A stretch of DNA of 64,000 nucleotides from Halolactibacillus alkaliphilus (GTDB taxonomy: Bacteria; Bacillota; Bacilli; Bacillales; Amphibacillaceae): NCBI RefSeq assembly GCF_900115465.1, contig NZ_FOWN01000006.1:1-64000 (forward strand). The letters run 5' to 3'. A program made the position numbers and the translations under genes. Below the pieces are notes generated by a model. The model saw only the letters and a program-made list of their open reading frames with translations. It had not been told where the DNA came from and made no database searches. This document shows, in pieces, positions 34,386 through 43,940 of this stretch. Numbering within the stretch: the stretch's first letter is position 1; each line of letters begins with the position of its first letter.

Positions 34386-35237
34386 TTATGACGCACGGTG
34401 TTGTTTGATTGGCAATAAATGATCGGGGTCTTTTTTCAAATAAACGACCCAATAAGCTCCTGCCACAAACATCACTCCACCGACTGCATTACCTAAAAAA
34501 ACCGGAATAAAGTTAAGAAGATAACTTCCCCAGCTAAAATAGCCCGCAAAAATAGCAGCTGGAATTAAAAACATATTGGCGACCACATGTTGAAAACCAA
34601 TCGCAACAAATGCCATTGTCGGAAACCAAATACCGAGTATTTTTCCTGACATATCTTTTGCGCCATAACTTAACCAGACAGCTGAAGCTACGAGCCAGTT
34701 ACAACCAATGCCTGAAAGAAACGCTTGTAAGAACGTCACATCTAATTTATGTTCAGCTAAATGGAGTGTTGTCGTTAAGTAAATCCCCTCGGTTAAACCG
34801 ACAATATGGCCGAAGAAATAGGCAACAAAAATAGCACCTAGAAAATTACTGATCGTGATTAAAACAATATTTTTTAAGACGTGGCGTGAGTTAATCTTAT
34901 TTTCCATCCGCGATAACGGCACAGCCATTAAATTCCCCGTCAACAATTCACCACCTGCAAGTAGTGTTAAAATTAAACCTATCGGAAAAAGTGCTGCTCC
35001 GATAAAAGCTGAGAAACCACCCCATGCCTCTGGCATATTGGCTGTAACATGAATATAAAGCAAATAGCCTAAAGCGATAAATGCCCCTGCCTCAAAACCT
35101 AAAATACCCGACTGTAAATTTGTGTAATGTGCTTTCTTATACCCTGACGTTACGGTATAGTGTGCAATTTCATCCGGACTATAAAAACCCACAGTTATCA
35201 GATCCTTTTCATTCATTGTTTGTGATACATGTAACAT
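34386..35237 (-). CDS. Formate/nitrite transporter (FNT) family channel
   Basis: 283 residues with about six membrane segments. FNT signatures are visible: AGGELLTGN, the half-helix GCNWLVASAVWLSYG and GFQHVVANMF with the central His. The family moves formate, nitrite or similar small anions. Which one is not set by sequence, but formate export or uptake suits a mixed-acid fermenter. Single gene; the start lacks a strong ribosome site, and an internal ATG at 35216 is an alternative. Confidence 0.9.
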   Translation of the reverse strand: MLHVSQTMNEKDLITVGFYSPDEIAHYTVTSGYKKAHYTNLQSGILGFEAGAFIALGYLLYIHVTANMPEAWGGFSAFIGAALFPIGLILTLLAGGELLTGNLMAVPLSRMENKINSRHVLKNIVLITISNFLGAIFVAYFFGHIVGLTEGIYLTTTLHLAEHKLDVTFLQAFLSGIGCNWLVASAVWLSYGAKDMSGKILGIWFPTMAFVAIGFQHVVANMFLIPAAIFAGYFSWGSYLLNFIPVFLGNAVGGVMFVAGAYWVVYLKKDPDHLLPIKQHRAS

Positions 35238-35327
35238 AATATACCTGATTTTAGGTTATGTCCAGGTTAAAATGAGAATACACATTTGGTATACGCTTAC
35301 ATTTTTTTATTTATCCTAAAAACAAAA

Positions 35328-35346
35328 AACAGGCCGATGGCCTGTT
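35328..35346 (-). terminator. Terminator of the Hsp20 gene
   Basis: AACAGGCC-GAT-GGCCTGTT stem; on the minus strand it is followed by TTTTTTG. It lies 14 bases after the hsp20 stop. Confidence 0.85.
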
Positions 35347-35359
35347 AAAATACACATAC

Positions 35360-35782
35360 TTAATCTAGTTCTATACGATAACTTTTTTCTTCAGCAAGGT
35401 CTTCTGTTGACTTTGGAACAGTGAGTGTTAATACACCATTTTTAAATGCGCCGGTTATTTTAGATTCATCGACATCTCCAACAAAAAACTGTCGCTTAAA
35501 CGAACCGGTTGATCGTTCCTGACGGACAAAGTTTTCTTCTTCGACATTCACTTCTGATTCGCGCGTCGCAGCAATGGTTAAATAATGATCTTTATACTCT
35601 ACAATCACATTTTCCTTACTGAAGCCCGGTAGTTCTGCATCAATTTCGTAATGATCTTTTTTGTCTTTCACATCGACTTTAGGTAAATCATGTTTACTGA
35701 ACGAAAACAGATCCCGGTCACGATCAAATAGCCTTGGCATTAAGTCAAAGAAATCATCTTTTTTCGGAAACAAACTGCCCAT
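35360..35782 (-). CDS. Small heat shock protein, Hsp20/alpha-crystallin family
   Basis: 140 residues. The alpha-crystallin domain spans about 34-125 (YEIDAELPGFSKENVIVEYKDHYL; GAFKNGVLTLTVPK), and a C-terminal extension ends in YRIELD. It is an ATP-independent holdase for unfolding proteins. GGAGG precedes the ATG. No CIRCE or CtsR-type operator was recognised upstream. Single gene with its own terminator. Confidence 0.95.
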   Translation of the reverse strand: MGSLFPKKDDFFDLMPRLFDRDRDLFSFSKHDLPKVDVKDKKDHYEIDAELPGFSKENVIVEYKDHYLTIAATRESEVNVEEENFVRQERSTGSFKRQFFVGDVDESKITGAFKNGVLTLTVPKSTEDLAEEKSYRIELD

Positions 35783-36001
35783 CGTTATCGCCTCCTTTAC
35801 TCAATAGTCCTTGCCAGTATATTTATTCCACCCTCACCTAGATTAAAACAGCTCATCCTAGAAAAAAAGTGACATATTTGTGACAAAAGAAAAACTATAG
35901 CTTTTCTTTCATTTACTTCGCTTACCGAAGCTTCAGTAATCATTTACACTATTTTTATGTTATAATAACGCTTGCACAAACTAACACTTAGGAGACGTAT
36001 T

Positions 36002-37363
36002 ATGGACCGTTTAACAGACACACACGTTTTATCACCAAAAAAACAACTTTTCTTAATTACTTGGCCTATTTTTATCGAAAGCTTCTTACAGGTTATGATG
36101 CGCTTTTCAGATACCTTTATGTTAAGTTTTATTTCTGATGATGCTGTGGCGAGTATCGGCGTTGTTAATCAGATCATGATGTTTACTTTTGTCTTATTTA
36201 ATTTTACTGCCATGGGGTCTGGTGTCGTTGTTTCCCAGTTTGTTGGGGCCAATAACCCCGAAGGGGTAAGAAAGACCATTGCCCACGCCATCACCGTGAA
36301 CTTATCATTTGGCTTGGCTGTCAGTGTTCTTGTTTATCTCTTAAAAGATTGGTTTTTAGCCTTCTTTGGTTTAACCCCTGTTTTACTAGACTATGCAAAT
36401 ACATATGTCACGATTGTCGGTCTATTCCTTTTTGCCCAAGCTATGATATTAACTATGTCAGCGATTTTACAAGCGATGGGGCATACAAAAGACGTCATGT
36501 ACGTCGTGATGGGGATGAATATTTTAAATGTCTTTGGGAACTATGTATTTATCTTTGGCGCTTTAGGCTTTCCTCAACTCGGGGTTCAAGGTGTCGCTAT
36601 TTCAACAGCAGTTATGCGCGTGCTTGCGATGATTGTCATGTTTCATTTATTAGTGAAACGTATGCCAATTAAATTACCATTTAAAGCGTTTATTACCTTT
36701 GAAAAAGAATACATGGCAAAGATTCTACAGATCGGGGTTCCCGCAGCAGGTGAACAATTGAGTTATAACACCTCACAAATAGTCATTACGATGTTTATTA
36801 CGTCTTTAGGGGCTACAGCGTTAGCTACGAGGGTCTATGCACAGAACTTAATGTCATTTATGGTCCTTTTTCCGATGGCTATTTCAAAGGGCATGCAGAT
36901 CTTTATTGGCCAACTCGTCGGCGCTGGAAAGGATGAGGAAGCTTACCACAACATGTTTATTGGGGTAAGGTATGGCTTAAGTATTGCTGTTTCTATTGGA
37001 GCGCTTTTAGCCTTGTTTGGCCAACAGATTATGGGTGTGTTTACTAACGACTTAGACGTTATTACTCTAGGTGCCACCATTTTATTTATTGGTTTGTTAG
37101 TTGAACCAGGGCGGACGTCTAACATTGTCATTATTAGCGCTTTACGTGCTTCAGGTGACGCAACGTTTCCTGTCATCATGGGCATTCTTTTTATGTGGGG
37201 TGTGAGTGTGCCAATGTCTTATTTTCTGGGGATTCACTTAGGCTTTGGGCTCGTTGGGATTTGGGTTGCGATGTTGATGGATGAATGGATCAGAGCTGGC
37301 ATCATGTGGTGGCGTTGGAAAAGTAAGCGCTGGATGGGGCGAGCGGTTGTAAAGCGACAATAA
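36002..37363 (+). CDS. MATE family efflux transporter
   Basis: 453 residues from ATG 36002 (AGGAG site), with about 12 membrane segments in two related halves. MATE hallmarks are the N-terminal LITWPIFIESFLQVMMRFSDTFML and ASIGVVNQIMMFTFV, echoed in the second half by VPAAGEQLSYNTSQIVITMFI. The family exports drugs or other cationic compounds in exchange for Na+ or H+. Substrate unknown. Confidence 0.92.
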   Translation: MDRLTDTHVLSPKKQLFLITWPIFIESFLQVMMRFSDTFMLSFISDDAVASIGVVNQIMMFTFVLFNFTAMGSGVVVSQFVGANNPEGVRKTIAHAITVNLSFGLAVSVLVYLLKDWFLAFFGLTPVLLDYANTYVTIVGLFLFAQAMILTMSAILQAMGHTKDVMYVVMGMNILNVFGNYVFIFGALGFPQLGVQGVAISTAVMRVLAMIVMFHLLVKRMPIKLPFKAFITFEKEYMAKILQIGVPAAGEQLSYNTSQIVITMFITSLGATALATRVYAQNLMSFMVLFPMAISKGMQIFIGQLVGAGKDEEAYHNMFIGVRYGLSIAVSIGALLALFGQQIMGVFTNDLDVITLGATILFIGLLVEPGRTSNIVIISALRASGDATFPVIMGILFMWGVSVPMSYFLGIHLGFGLVGIWVAMLMDEWIRAGIMWWRWKSKRWMGRAVVKRQ

Positions 37364-37456
37364 AGCCACTAAAGACCAGGTGCGCCAATGCCTCATAGTC
37401 ATCGGCATTCGCATGCTCCGTTAACTTTTCTAATAACGATGATAGAAATAACGTCA

Positions 37457-37488
37457 CAGGGCAAAGCGATAGAAGTCGCTTTGCCCTG
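37457..37488. terminator. Bidirectional hairpin between MATE and aldo/keto reductase genes
   Basis: CAGGGCAAAGCGA with its full complement and a 6-base loop, between convergent genes. T-runs are weak. Confidence 0.65.
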
Positions 37489-37494
37489 ATTCTG

Positions 37495-38478
37495 TTAATA
37501 CGCACCACGAATATGTTGGTGAATGTGTTGATGATAGAAGTCACGTAGGCGGTTAAGCTCTTCATCTGTATATGGCGTCACCTCTGTTGCCCCAAGATTA
37601 TCTATCACTTGTTGGGTATTTTTAAAACCTGGAATAACCGTTGATACACCTGGTTGTTGCATCACCCATTTAAGTGCTGCTTGCGCCATATCATGGCGTC
37701 CTTCCTTGATCCAAGAAAGTTCATCAGCAAGGGCTACCCCTTTCTCAAACGGTAAACCACCAAATGTTTCACCGACGTTAAACGCTTCGCCATCTTTATT
37801 AAAATGACGATGGTCGTCTTCTTCAAACTGATGATTAGTCGTAAACTTTCCTGTTAATAACCCACTAGCTAAAGGCACACGCGCAATGATGCCCACATTC
37901 TCTTCAGCCGCACGAGGGAAAAGCTCATCGAGCGGTTTCTGGCGCATCATATTAAAAATCACTTGTAATGTGCTCACATTTTCTTGCTCTAAACAAAACA
38001 GGCCTTCTTCTACTGTCTCTACACTCACACCATAATGTTTAATTTTTCCCTCTTTTTTTAATTCATCGAGTACTTGGAAAACGGCGCCATCTTTTAATAT
38101 CTCAAACGGTGGACAATGTATTTGATAAAGATCTAAGACGTCTCGCCCTAAACGTGTCAACGTCCCTTCCAGATATGCTCTCACTTCTGGCATGTCATAT
38201 GTCTTAGGGTCATGAATATCTCCTTTACGACAAAACTTCGACGCCACGTTAATCTCGTGTTCTTTTCCTTTTGTTGCTTCTTTTAACAATGACTCACTGT
38301 GCCCGTCACCGTAAACGTCCGCTGTATCAAAAAAATTAACCCCTTCATCCATTGCTTTATGGAGGGCACGTATTGACTCTTTGTCGTTGGTTTTTCCCCA
38401 TGAACCACCAATAGCCCATGTTCCAAAGCTTAATTCACTTACTTGATAATTGGTTTTACCTAATGTATTGTACTTCAT
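37495..38478 (-). CDS. Aldo/keto reductase
   Basis: 327 residues, AKR TIM barrel. Catalytic tetrad visible: Asp and Tyr in FFDTADVYGDGHSE, Lys in VASKFCR, His in YQIHCPP; an NADPH-binding C-terminal part is also present (GVSTVIPGFKN). It reduces sugars or aldehydes; substrate unknown. The ATG at 38478 directly abuts the end of the TnpB element, and no ribosome site is visible in front, so the insertion has cut the gene from its original leader. Expression now may depend on transcription from the element. Confidence 0.88.
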   Translation of the reverse strand: MKYNTLGKTNYQVSELSFGTWAIGGSWGKTNDKESIRALHKAMDEGVNFFDTADVYGDGHSESLLKEATKGKEHEINVASKFCRKGDIHDPKTYDMPEVRAYLEGTLTRLGRDVLDLYQIHCPPFEILKDGAVFQVLDELKKEGKIKHYGVSVETVEEGLFCLEQENVSTLQVIFNMMRQKPLDELFPRAAEENVGIIARVPLASGLLTGKFTTNHQFEEDDHRHFNKDGEAFNVGETFGGLPFEKGVALADELSWIKEGRHDMAQAALKWVMQQPGVSTVIPGFKNTQQVIDNLGATEVTPYTDEELNRLRDFYHQHIHQHIRGAY

Positions 38479-38600
38479 TGAACTACCACTAGGCTAAAGC
38501 CATAGTGGATTCCTAAGTACAGAGTTCTAACGAACTCTAATTGATTAGGCTATCTCCGTAGTCCCTACGGTTAGAAGTCTTACAGCTTCATTTTTAAGAT
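38479..38600 (-). ncRNA. Candidate TnpB guide RNA (reRNA/omega RNA) and element right end
   Basis: On the minus strand the tnpB 3' end runs into a short non-coding tail with three hairpins: CCGTAG/CTACGG (38556-38570, inside the gene end), AGAGTTC-TAAC-GAACTCT (38521-38538) and CCACTA..TAGTGG (38486-38508). It ends with TAGTTCAA next to the reductase start. In this family the RNA 3' end extends past the element into the flanking DNA, so the guide would be the first bases of the reductase gene, just below 38478. The position and structure are seen; transcription is inferred. Confidence 0.65.
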
Positions 38601-39720
38601 TTTGTCCTGCGTTAATATCTCGGTTATGATGGGTATGACATTTTGGACAATCCCAATCACGCAATCCAAGATTTTTAACGTCTTTATTTTGGTAGCCACA
38701 GCATGAACATAGCTGACTGGATGGAAAGTTTTTCGCGACCGTTACAAGTTGTTTCCCATACCATTCCGCTTTGTATTCAATCATGGTTTTGAATTGTGAC
38801 CATGACACTTCACTAATGGCTTTTGCAAGGTTGTGATTCTTTAACATATTACTAACAGACAAGTCTTCCATACCAATAATGTCGTGGTTTTTGACAATCT
38901 CAGTGGAGATTTTGTCTAAGTAATCTTCACGTGTATTCACTATCTTTTCATGGATACGAGCCACTTTGATTTTAGCTTTATACCAGTTCGCACTACCTAA
39001 CGTTCGTCTACTCATGATTCGTTGTGCCTTAGCTAACTTTTCTTCCAATGTGCGAAAAAATTTAGGATTAGTGTAAGTCGTGCCGTCTGACAGAATAGCA
39101 AAGTCTTTGAGTCCGACATCTATTCCAATAGCTGATTTTGTTTTTGGTAGTTCTGCAACTTCAACTTCTGCTCCAATGGAAACAAAGTATTTTCCAGATG
39201 GATTTCGTCTAATAGTTGCATTTAGGATTTTGCCTTCCACTTCACGGCTTTTCGCAAAGCGAACAAGACCAAGTTTAGGTAACTTAATATAGTTACCATC
39301 AATAGCGATATTTCCGTTCGTATGCTTTGTTGTGTAAGATTGAACAGGATTCTTCTTAGATTTAAAACGTGGATATTTGTTCTGCTTCTTGTAGTACCTG
39401 TCGTAAGAATCTGCTAAATTTTCAACAGATTTTTGCAATGCAACACTATCCACTTCTTTTAAGAAAATATACTGTTTCTTTAATTCTTTAACTGCTTTAA
39501 CGGTTTCATATCTGTTTAGGCATTTACCTTTCCAGTTGTTCACTAAAAGCTGTCCGTTTTGAACCATTTCTTCAGCCATATACCAATAAGCATCTTTTTC
39601 TTTCTGCTTGCCAAGAAAGAAGTTGAAGACAAACCTTGTAGAACCAATGGTCTTATTAACTAATTCAACTTGCTTCTTGTTTGGGTAGATTCTAAATTTA
39701 TACGCTTTATTTACTAACAT
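38545..39720 (-). CDS. tnpB: RNA-guided endonuclease TnpB
   Basis: 391 residues, full length for the family. N-terminal wedge/helix region ([20 protein letters not shown]), RuvC-like nuclease with the three acidic residues in [21 protein letters not shown] and [10 protein letters not shown], and a four-Cys zinc finger (CSCCGYQ ... CPKC) between the last two. All key residues are present, so the nuclease is probably active. TnpB uses a guide RNA from the element's 3' end to cut DNA next to a TAM, which helps the element persist. GGGAGG precedes the ATG. Confidence 0.94.
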   Translation of the reverse strand: MLVNKAYKFRIYPNKKQVELVNKTIGSTRFVFNFFLGKQKEKDAYWYMAEEMVQNGQLLVNNWKGKCLNRYETVKAVKELKKQYIFLKEVDSVALQKSVENLADSYDRYYKKQNKYPRFKSKKNPVQSYTTKHTNGNIAIDGNYIKLPKLGLVRFAKSREVEGKILNATIRRNPSGKYFVSIGAEVEVAELPKTKSAIGIDVGLKDFAILSDGTTYTNPKFFRTLEEKLAKAQRIMSRRTLGSANWYKAKIKVARIHEKIVNTREDYLDKISTEIVKNHDIIGMEDLSVSNMLKNHNLAKAISEVSWSQFKTMIEYKAEWYGKQLVTVAKNFPSSQLCSCCGYQNKDVKNLGLRDWDCPKCHTHHNRDINAGQNLKNEAVRLLTVGTTEIA

Positions 39721-39818
39721 TGATTTTCACCTCCCTCTATAAAATAAGTTATTCTTAAAATTCCGTTGATTTACTCCGTTATTCTACCCAATATGATATT
39801 AAACCACAGATTGATCAA

Positions 39819-40147
39819 ATCTAATTATTCAATAAATATTGAATATTGGAATGTGAGGTCCGGATGAAATAAACATCAACGCTCCCTTTTCCATTAAATG
39901 TATATAAAAGTATGATCGCACGTGTGGATCTCCACTTATTCATGGCGGTGTACCCTCCCATGTCTCACGGCATCTATGTGCGCAAATTCCTTCGTTCAAC
40001 CTCTCCATGGTGGATGCCGGAAATGCTCCTTTGGTGGGTCTAGGCCCTAATGGAAATAATATCGACCGGCTAATCCGTGCTTCAATTGTTTAGATGTAAC
40101 GGTGTGTCATCAGCGTTATTTTTTTGATCTTGTGTACTTACTTTCTT
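39819..40147. other. Gene-free stretch between the TnpB element and the IS110 remnant
   Basis: About 330 bases without an ORF. The first part is A/T-rich, but 39950-40060 is richer in G/C than its surroundings and contains several short inverted repeats (for example around CTCCATGGTGG). Non-coding ends of IS110-type elements encode the bridge RNA of the recombinase, so this may be the element's end, but I could not define a clear fold or ends. Confidence 0.35.
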
Positions 40148-41364
40148 TTAAGCAGTTTCCTGAATTCCCTGTAATGATGGGATATCTTGCATCATGCGTT
40201 GTGGATCAAATGCACACTTACGTGTGCCTATCACATAAAAGATTTTAATTAATTTTCTAGCTAAGGCAATAAAGGACTGTTTCCCTGTTAATGGGTTGTT
40301 GGCTCGTGTGCGATAATAGTCATGTAATTGGCTGAAGGCGGCATTGTGCTTAGCTAACGGAATGGCAACCTGATAAAGAATATTTCTCAGTCGTTTGCGT
40401 CCTCTTTTTGTAATGGAGGTCCGTCCTTTGTGTAAGCCTGATTGATTCATCTTTAAATTGAGTCCCGCTAGTTTAATAATTTGGCGTGGATCTCGGTATT
40501 GTGTGATATCACCGACTTCAGAAAAGAAGGCTACCACTGTCATCGCACCAATGCCTTTGATATTCATCATTTCTTCTGCGCCTGGAACTTCCATCACAAG
40601 CGTGACGAGTTCATTTTCTAGTGACGCTAATCGTTCTGCCAAGCCATGATATTGATCCATAAGATAAGCCATTTCTTGACGTGCCATCTTTAAGCCAACA
40701 CGTATACCTACTGAACGCTTCGTTACCTTGTTGACCTCTTCTAGTAACACATCTTCCGATGTGTTGATAATATCCACAGGGAAGTATCCCTCTGTTAAGA
40801 GATGCAAGGCTGAGCGACCTGTCCAGTCTTTGAATACCGTAAGGAATTCAGGGAAATAGCGATCCAGCAGATTATGCACTTACGCTTTGGTCGATGATAA
40901 GTCTTCCTGAATCATGTCATGTAACTTCATACCTTCACGTAATTCAGCGAACAACTCCTCTGGTAACGTCGGTTCGTTGAACCGGCCATCTTTGATTAAT
41001 TGGGCGATAACCTTCGCGTCTTTTGTATCGTTTTTCGTTGATGAATCATCATCTAGCTCTTTCGAACGTTTCACTTTTGACGGATTTACAACGACAACCT
41101 TGAAACCAAGGTCTTGTAGATAATAAGCTAAGTTCAGCCAATAGTGTCCTGTTGGTTCCATGCCAATAATAACGTCTGAGCGTCGTTCGACTTGCTTGAG
41201 TGTTTCAAGCCAGGGAGTGTATTCTCAAACACCAAGCGTTTCACAAGATCTCGGCCACGATCATCAATCGCGCGAGCCACGTGCTTACGTTTAGCGATAT
41301 CCACCCCAATAATTAATGTGTTTTCTGTGATTTGCATTAAGCGTTGATTTTGTGTAAAATCCAT
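40148..41364 (-). pseudogene. IS110-family transposase, broken by a frameshift and a stop codon
   Basis: Three adjacent minus-strand pieces form one DEDD recombinase of about 400 residues. The N-terminal piece (41364-41134) holds IIGVDIAKRKH with the first catalytic Asp. Near 41210 the frame moves so that LETLKQVERRSDVIIGMEP continues in the next piece; loss of one T there would explain it. A TAA at 40880-40882 (expected Gln in TKA*VHNLLDRYFPEF) then interrupts the middle. The C-terminal Transposase_20 part (AEEMMNIKGIGAMTVVAFFSEVGD; LNLKMNQSG) is intact. IS110 enzymes recombine DNA with a bridge RNA; this copy should be inactive. Confidence 0.9.
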
Positions 41365-41368
41365 TGTA

Positions 41369-41435
41369 GAAGTCTCCTTTCGGTACTTGAATTAGAGGTC
41401 ATCGATGACACTCACTATCGTACCAAAGGGGCTTC
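41369..41435 (-). promoter_or_regulatory. Hairpin hiding the IS110 transposase ribosome site
   Basis: GAAGCCCCTTTGGTAC and GTACCGAAAGGAGACTTC (minus strand) pair over about 16 bp with small bulges, and the second arm contains the AAAGGAG site. The loop holds a perfect palindrome GTCATCGATGAC. Such structures keep transposase translation low when the gene is read from outside promoters. The rest of the gene-free stretch 41436-41616 shows nothing else clear. Confidence 0.6.
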
Positions 41436-41616
41436 TTTTTTGCATTCTTCAAAATCATTGATTTTCCCTCGTATTTAGTTCCTTACAGGAATGCTCCTAT
41501 AAATGTGTCCGCTTACATATTATTTTAGCCTATTCTGTTGTGTGATAAAAGTGAAAGGACTTAAGTGATTCTTCCATAAATTAAAGGTCATTTGTTCCGA
41601 GTGGATAATAGATAAA

Positions 41617-41652
41617 AAAAGCAACCGCTAAAGAGATAAGCGATTGCTTTTT
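41617..41652 (-). terminator. Terminator of the gltS-like gene
   Basis: AAAAGCAACCGCT pairs with AGCGATTGCTTTT with one mismatch, T-rich on both sides; it lies about 30 bases after the stop. Confidence 0.75.
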
Positions 41653-41682
41653 TCTATGTGATTCACTAACTATTTACCGACT

Positions 41683-43110
41683 TTATTTTCTCAACCATTT
41701 CGGTTTCATTCCACCAAAATGTACAAGTCCAAATATCAAGAAAAAGGCCGTAATAATCGTCGCAATGATTAAGAAAGTGACGGGGCCAAACTGATAAATC
41801 AGTGGCAATGACGCAGCTGTCACTAAACCACCACCTACAAACGGTTCAAATAAAATCTGCTTATAACCGAAAGCCTCAAGTGCAGGTGTTTGATGATCAG
41901 GATCAGCAATTTTCATCAACAATAGACCCGTTGCGGTCATCCCCGTTGCTTGACCGAAGTCACCAAGTCCACGCTCAAACCAATACTCTGGAATCATGCG
42001 TGGTCCAAGCTTCATAAAAGCAAACACGTTCCATACAGTCGCCACAAAACCAAGTAAGATAAATGGAATAATGTTATCACCTATAACATCTAATGAAAGC
42101 GTCGCAAGAGCTGAAACGAGTAATACATCTAGCGCAAAACCAGATATTTTACTAATTAAATCTTGATCAATATACATGTGGATATTCATCTTATCAAAGA
42201 AGATTTGAACAATCATCCCGCCAATCATCGCCAGTGGGAAGAGTGGGACATATGGGAAGAGATAAACATCTGTCCAAGCGCCCCAAGTTAACGCTTCTAA
42301 TCCGATCAACCCTTGTTGAAGTATATAACCAATCACAATCGATACGGCGATAAGTGATAAATGAAAAGCAAGTGGTTCAATCGCTTTTGCTTCTTTTACC
42401 TCTGTATCCGTATCATAACCGTGACGCTCAGCAATTTGTTCACGTTCTGAGTCAGTAAAGTGACTACGTCCACCAACATGCTGGGCAATCCCTTTTTTAA
42501 ATCCGAGGTTAATAAGTAAAATCCCGACAACAACCCCGACTAAAATACCGACGGTCGCAAGACCAAGTGCTAAATCTGCCCCTTCAGAAAATCCGAGCGC
42601 ATCAAAGGTATCTTTTAAGCCCGCAGCGGTACCGTGTCCACCGACAAAACTAATTTCAATCAATGCTCCTGCGAGTGGGTTCATACCAAAAAACGGTGTC
42701 AAAACCAGTAAGGTAAGGAGTAAACCGACCACATATTGTCCCCAAGAGACCGCTTGCCCCATGACCACTTGTGGACCTGCTGTTTTCCAAATCTTTTTGA
42801 CACTTGGCACAGCTTTCCCTAAAAAGAGTGTCGCAAAGACAATGTTAATAAACATTCCCGGCAGCGTGCGCCAAACATCCAAAATAAATGTTGGAATTAA
42901 ACCGTTATAAAACATGGAGGACTCCTCTAGAAATAACGGGGTAATACGCCCAACGACACCTGGACCTAATAATAATGCAATGAATCCAGCGATAATCGAA
43001 CTCGGTAAAAATAAATCACGTAAGGCTTTTGTGTGTAGACGGACAACTTTTCCAATCATTAAAAAGACGCCAATCATTAAAAAGCTAAAACCAATCATGT
43101 TCGCTGACAT
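41683..43110 (-). CDS. gltS: GltS-family sodium/glutamate-type symporter
   Basis: 475 residues with about 11-12 membrane segments. It matches the glutamate:Na+ symporter family (ESS), with the conserved FVGGHGTAAGLKDTF and in the second half GLGDFGQATGMTATGLLLM. These carriers import glutamate with Na+. The protein is longer than E. coli GltS (about 400), mainly through a cytoplasmic insertion (about residues 215-245, SEREQIAERHGYDTDTEVKEAK). Substrate by family only. AAGGAGG precedes the ATG. Confidence 0.82.
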   Translation of the reverse strand: MSANMIGFSFLMIGVFLMIGKVVRLHTKALRDLFLPSSIIAGFIALLLGPGVVGRITPLFLEESSMFYNGLIPTFILDVWRTLPGMFINIVFATLFLGKAVPSVKKIWKTAGPQVVMGQAVSWGQYVVGLLLTLLVLTPFFGMNPLAGALIEISFVGGHGTAAGLKDTFDALGFSEGADLALGLATVGILVGVVVGILLINLGFKKGIAQHVGGRSHFTDSEREQIAERHGYDTDTEVKEAKAIEPLAFHLSLIAVSIVIGYILQQGLIGLEALTWGAWTDVYLFPYVPLFPLAMIGGMIVQIFFDKMNIHMYIDQDLISKISGFALDVLLVSALATLSLDVIGDNIIPFILLGFVATVWNVFAFMKLGPRMIPEYWFERGLGDFGQATGMTATGLLLMKIADPDHQTPALEAFGYKQILFEPFVGGGLVTAASLPLIYQFGPVTFLIIATIITAFFLIFGLVHFGGMKPKWLRK

Positions 43111-43400
43111 AAAATTCCTCCTTCAAATAAAAAAAATAGACCTGTTCAAAGACAGTGACTTTTATAATATACGCATACTTTTGACATTTCTGCAATATTT
43201 CTAATAAAAATAAAAAAATTCTGACAAAAAAACAGATTGTAACGTACTGTTCATTAGCCCACATTTTAGATTTTTCTATGTTTTTTTTTAAAACTATGAT
43301 GAATGCTTTGTTCATTTTTCAATTTTGGCTACATTTTTTTAAATTTCTAGTGTATACTTAAAAAAGTAAGCGCTTCAATATATTAGAAAAGGAGTGACTC

Positions 43401-43883
43401 ATTATTAACCGACTGCCCCACTACCTCATCACTCATAACACCCTCTATCTAGAACAGAGTTTTTCCCCAGATGCTGAAACCATTATTGAAGAACATCTCG
43501 AAAGCTATACGTGTAGCGACACGATGAAAAACATCCTTGAAAATAGTTGTATGAGTTTTGGCTCAACTGTTGATGGTCGAAAAAAATCGATGAAAAATCT
43601 TTTCAATTTAAGTCACATCCCCGTCTTTCCTATTTCACCACATCATGACCTCTACTGTTTTCAAACCCATTCCCCCCGTACCGATCACTGCTTATTTATT
43701 ATGACGACCCACCTGACACATTTTGTTCCTGACGACACAGGCATTACCTTTTATTTTAGCTCCGGCAAAACCAAGCATGTTTTAATGACAAAGGCACGGA
43801 TTGAACGGATTATGGCGTTACTCTACAGCTATCACCTCTATTTCCGTAACGCCTTGCCGACAGCACATAGGCTAAATGGATGA
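43401..43883 (+). CDS. comK: ComK-family competence regulator with no standard start codon
   Basis: 160 residues if read from ATT 43401, or 159 from ATT 43404. The first in-frame ATG, at 43524, would remove 41 residues that look like the ComK N-terminus (LPHYLITHNTLYLEQSF). A TGA at 43395-43397 closes the frame upstream, and AAAGGAG (43388-43394) sits properly before the ATT codons. ComK features: SCMSFGSTVDGRKKSMKNL, SHIPVFPISPHHDLYCFQTHSP, and an HFVPDDTGITFYFSSGKT core. ComK activates DNA-uptake genes in Bacillus. This copy lacks the long C-terminus. It may use ATT, as infC does, or be a decayed gene. Confidence 0.75.
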   Translation: MINRLPHYLITHNTLYLEQSFSPDAETIIEEHLESYTCSDTMKNILENSCMSFGSTVDGRKKSMKNLFNLSHIPVFPISPHHDLYCFQTHSPRTDHCLFIMTTHLTHFVPDDTGITFYFSSGKTKHVLMTKARIERIMALLYSYHLYFRNALPTAHRLNG

Positions 43884-43940
43884 CAGTATGTTGACTCTCC
43901 CCTATACTATAGCTATTGATACGATAATGAGGTGCCACAA

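Larger units (their letters stand above)
38479..39813 (-). mobile_element. IS200/IS605-type element carrying only tnpB
   Basis: Proposed limits: the right end TTCAA next to the reductase ATG, and on the other side a TTGAT motif (minus strand, 39818-39814), the usual target/TAM sequence of this family. That gives an element of about 1.33 kb with tnpB alone and no tnpA, so mobility would need TnpA from elsewhere. The limits are inferred from motif positions, not from a second copy. Confidence 0.55.

Noticed and set aside
43366-43379. Possible cre box before comK (AGTAAGCGCTTCAA)
   Set aside because: Several mismatches to the consensus; the TAAGCGCTT core alone is too common here.
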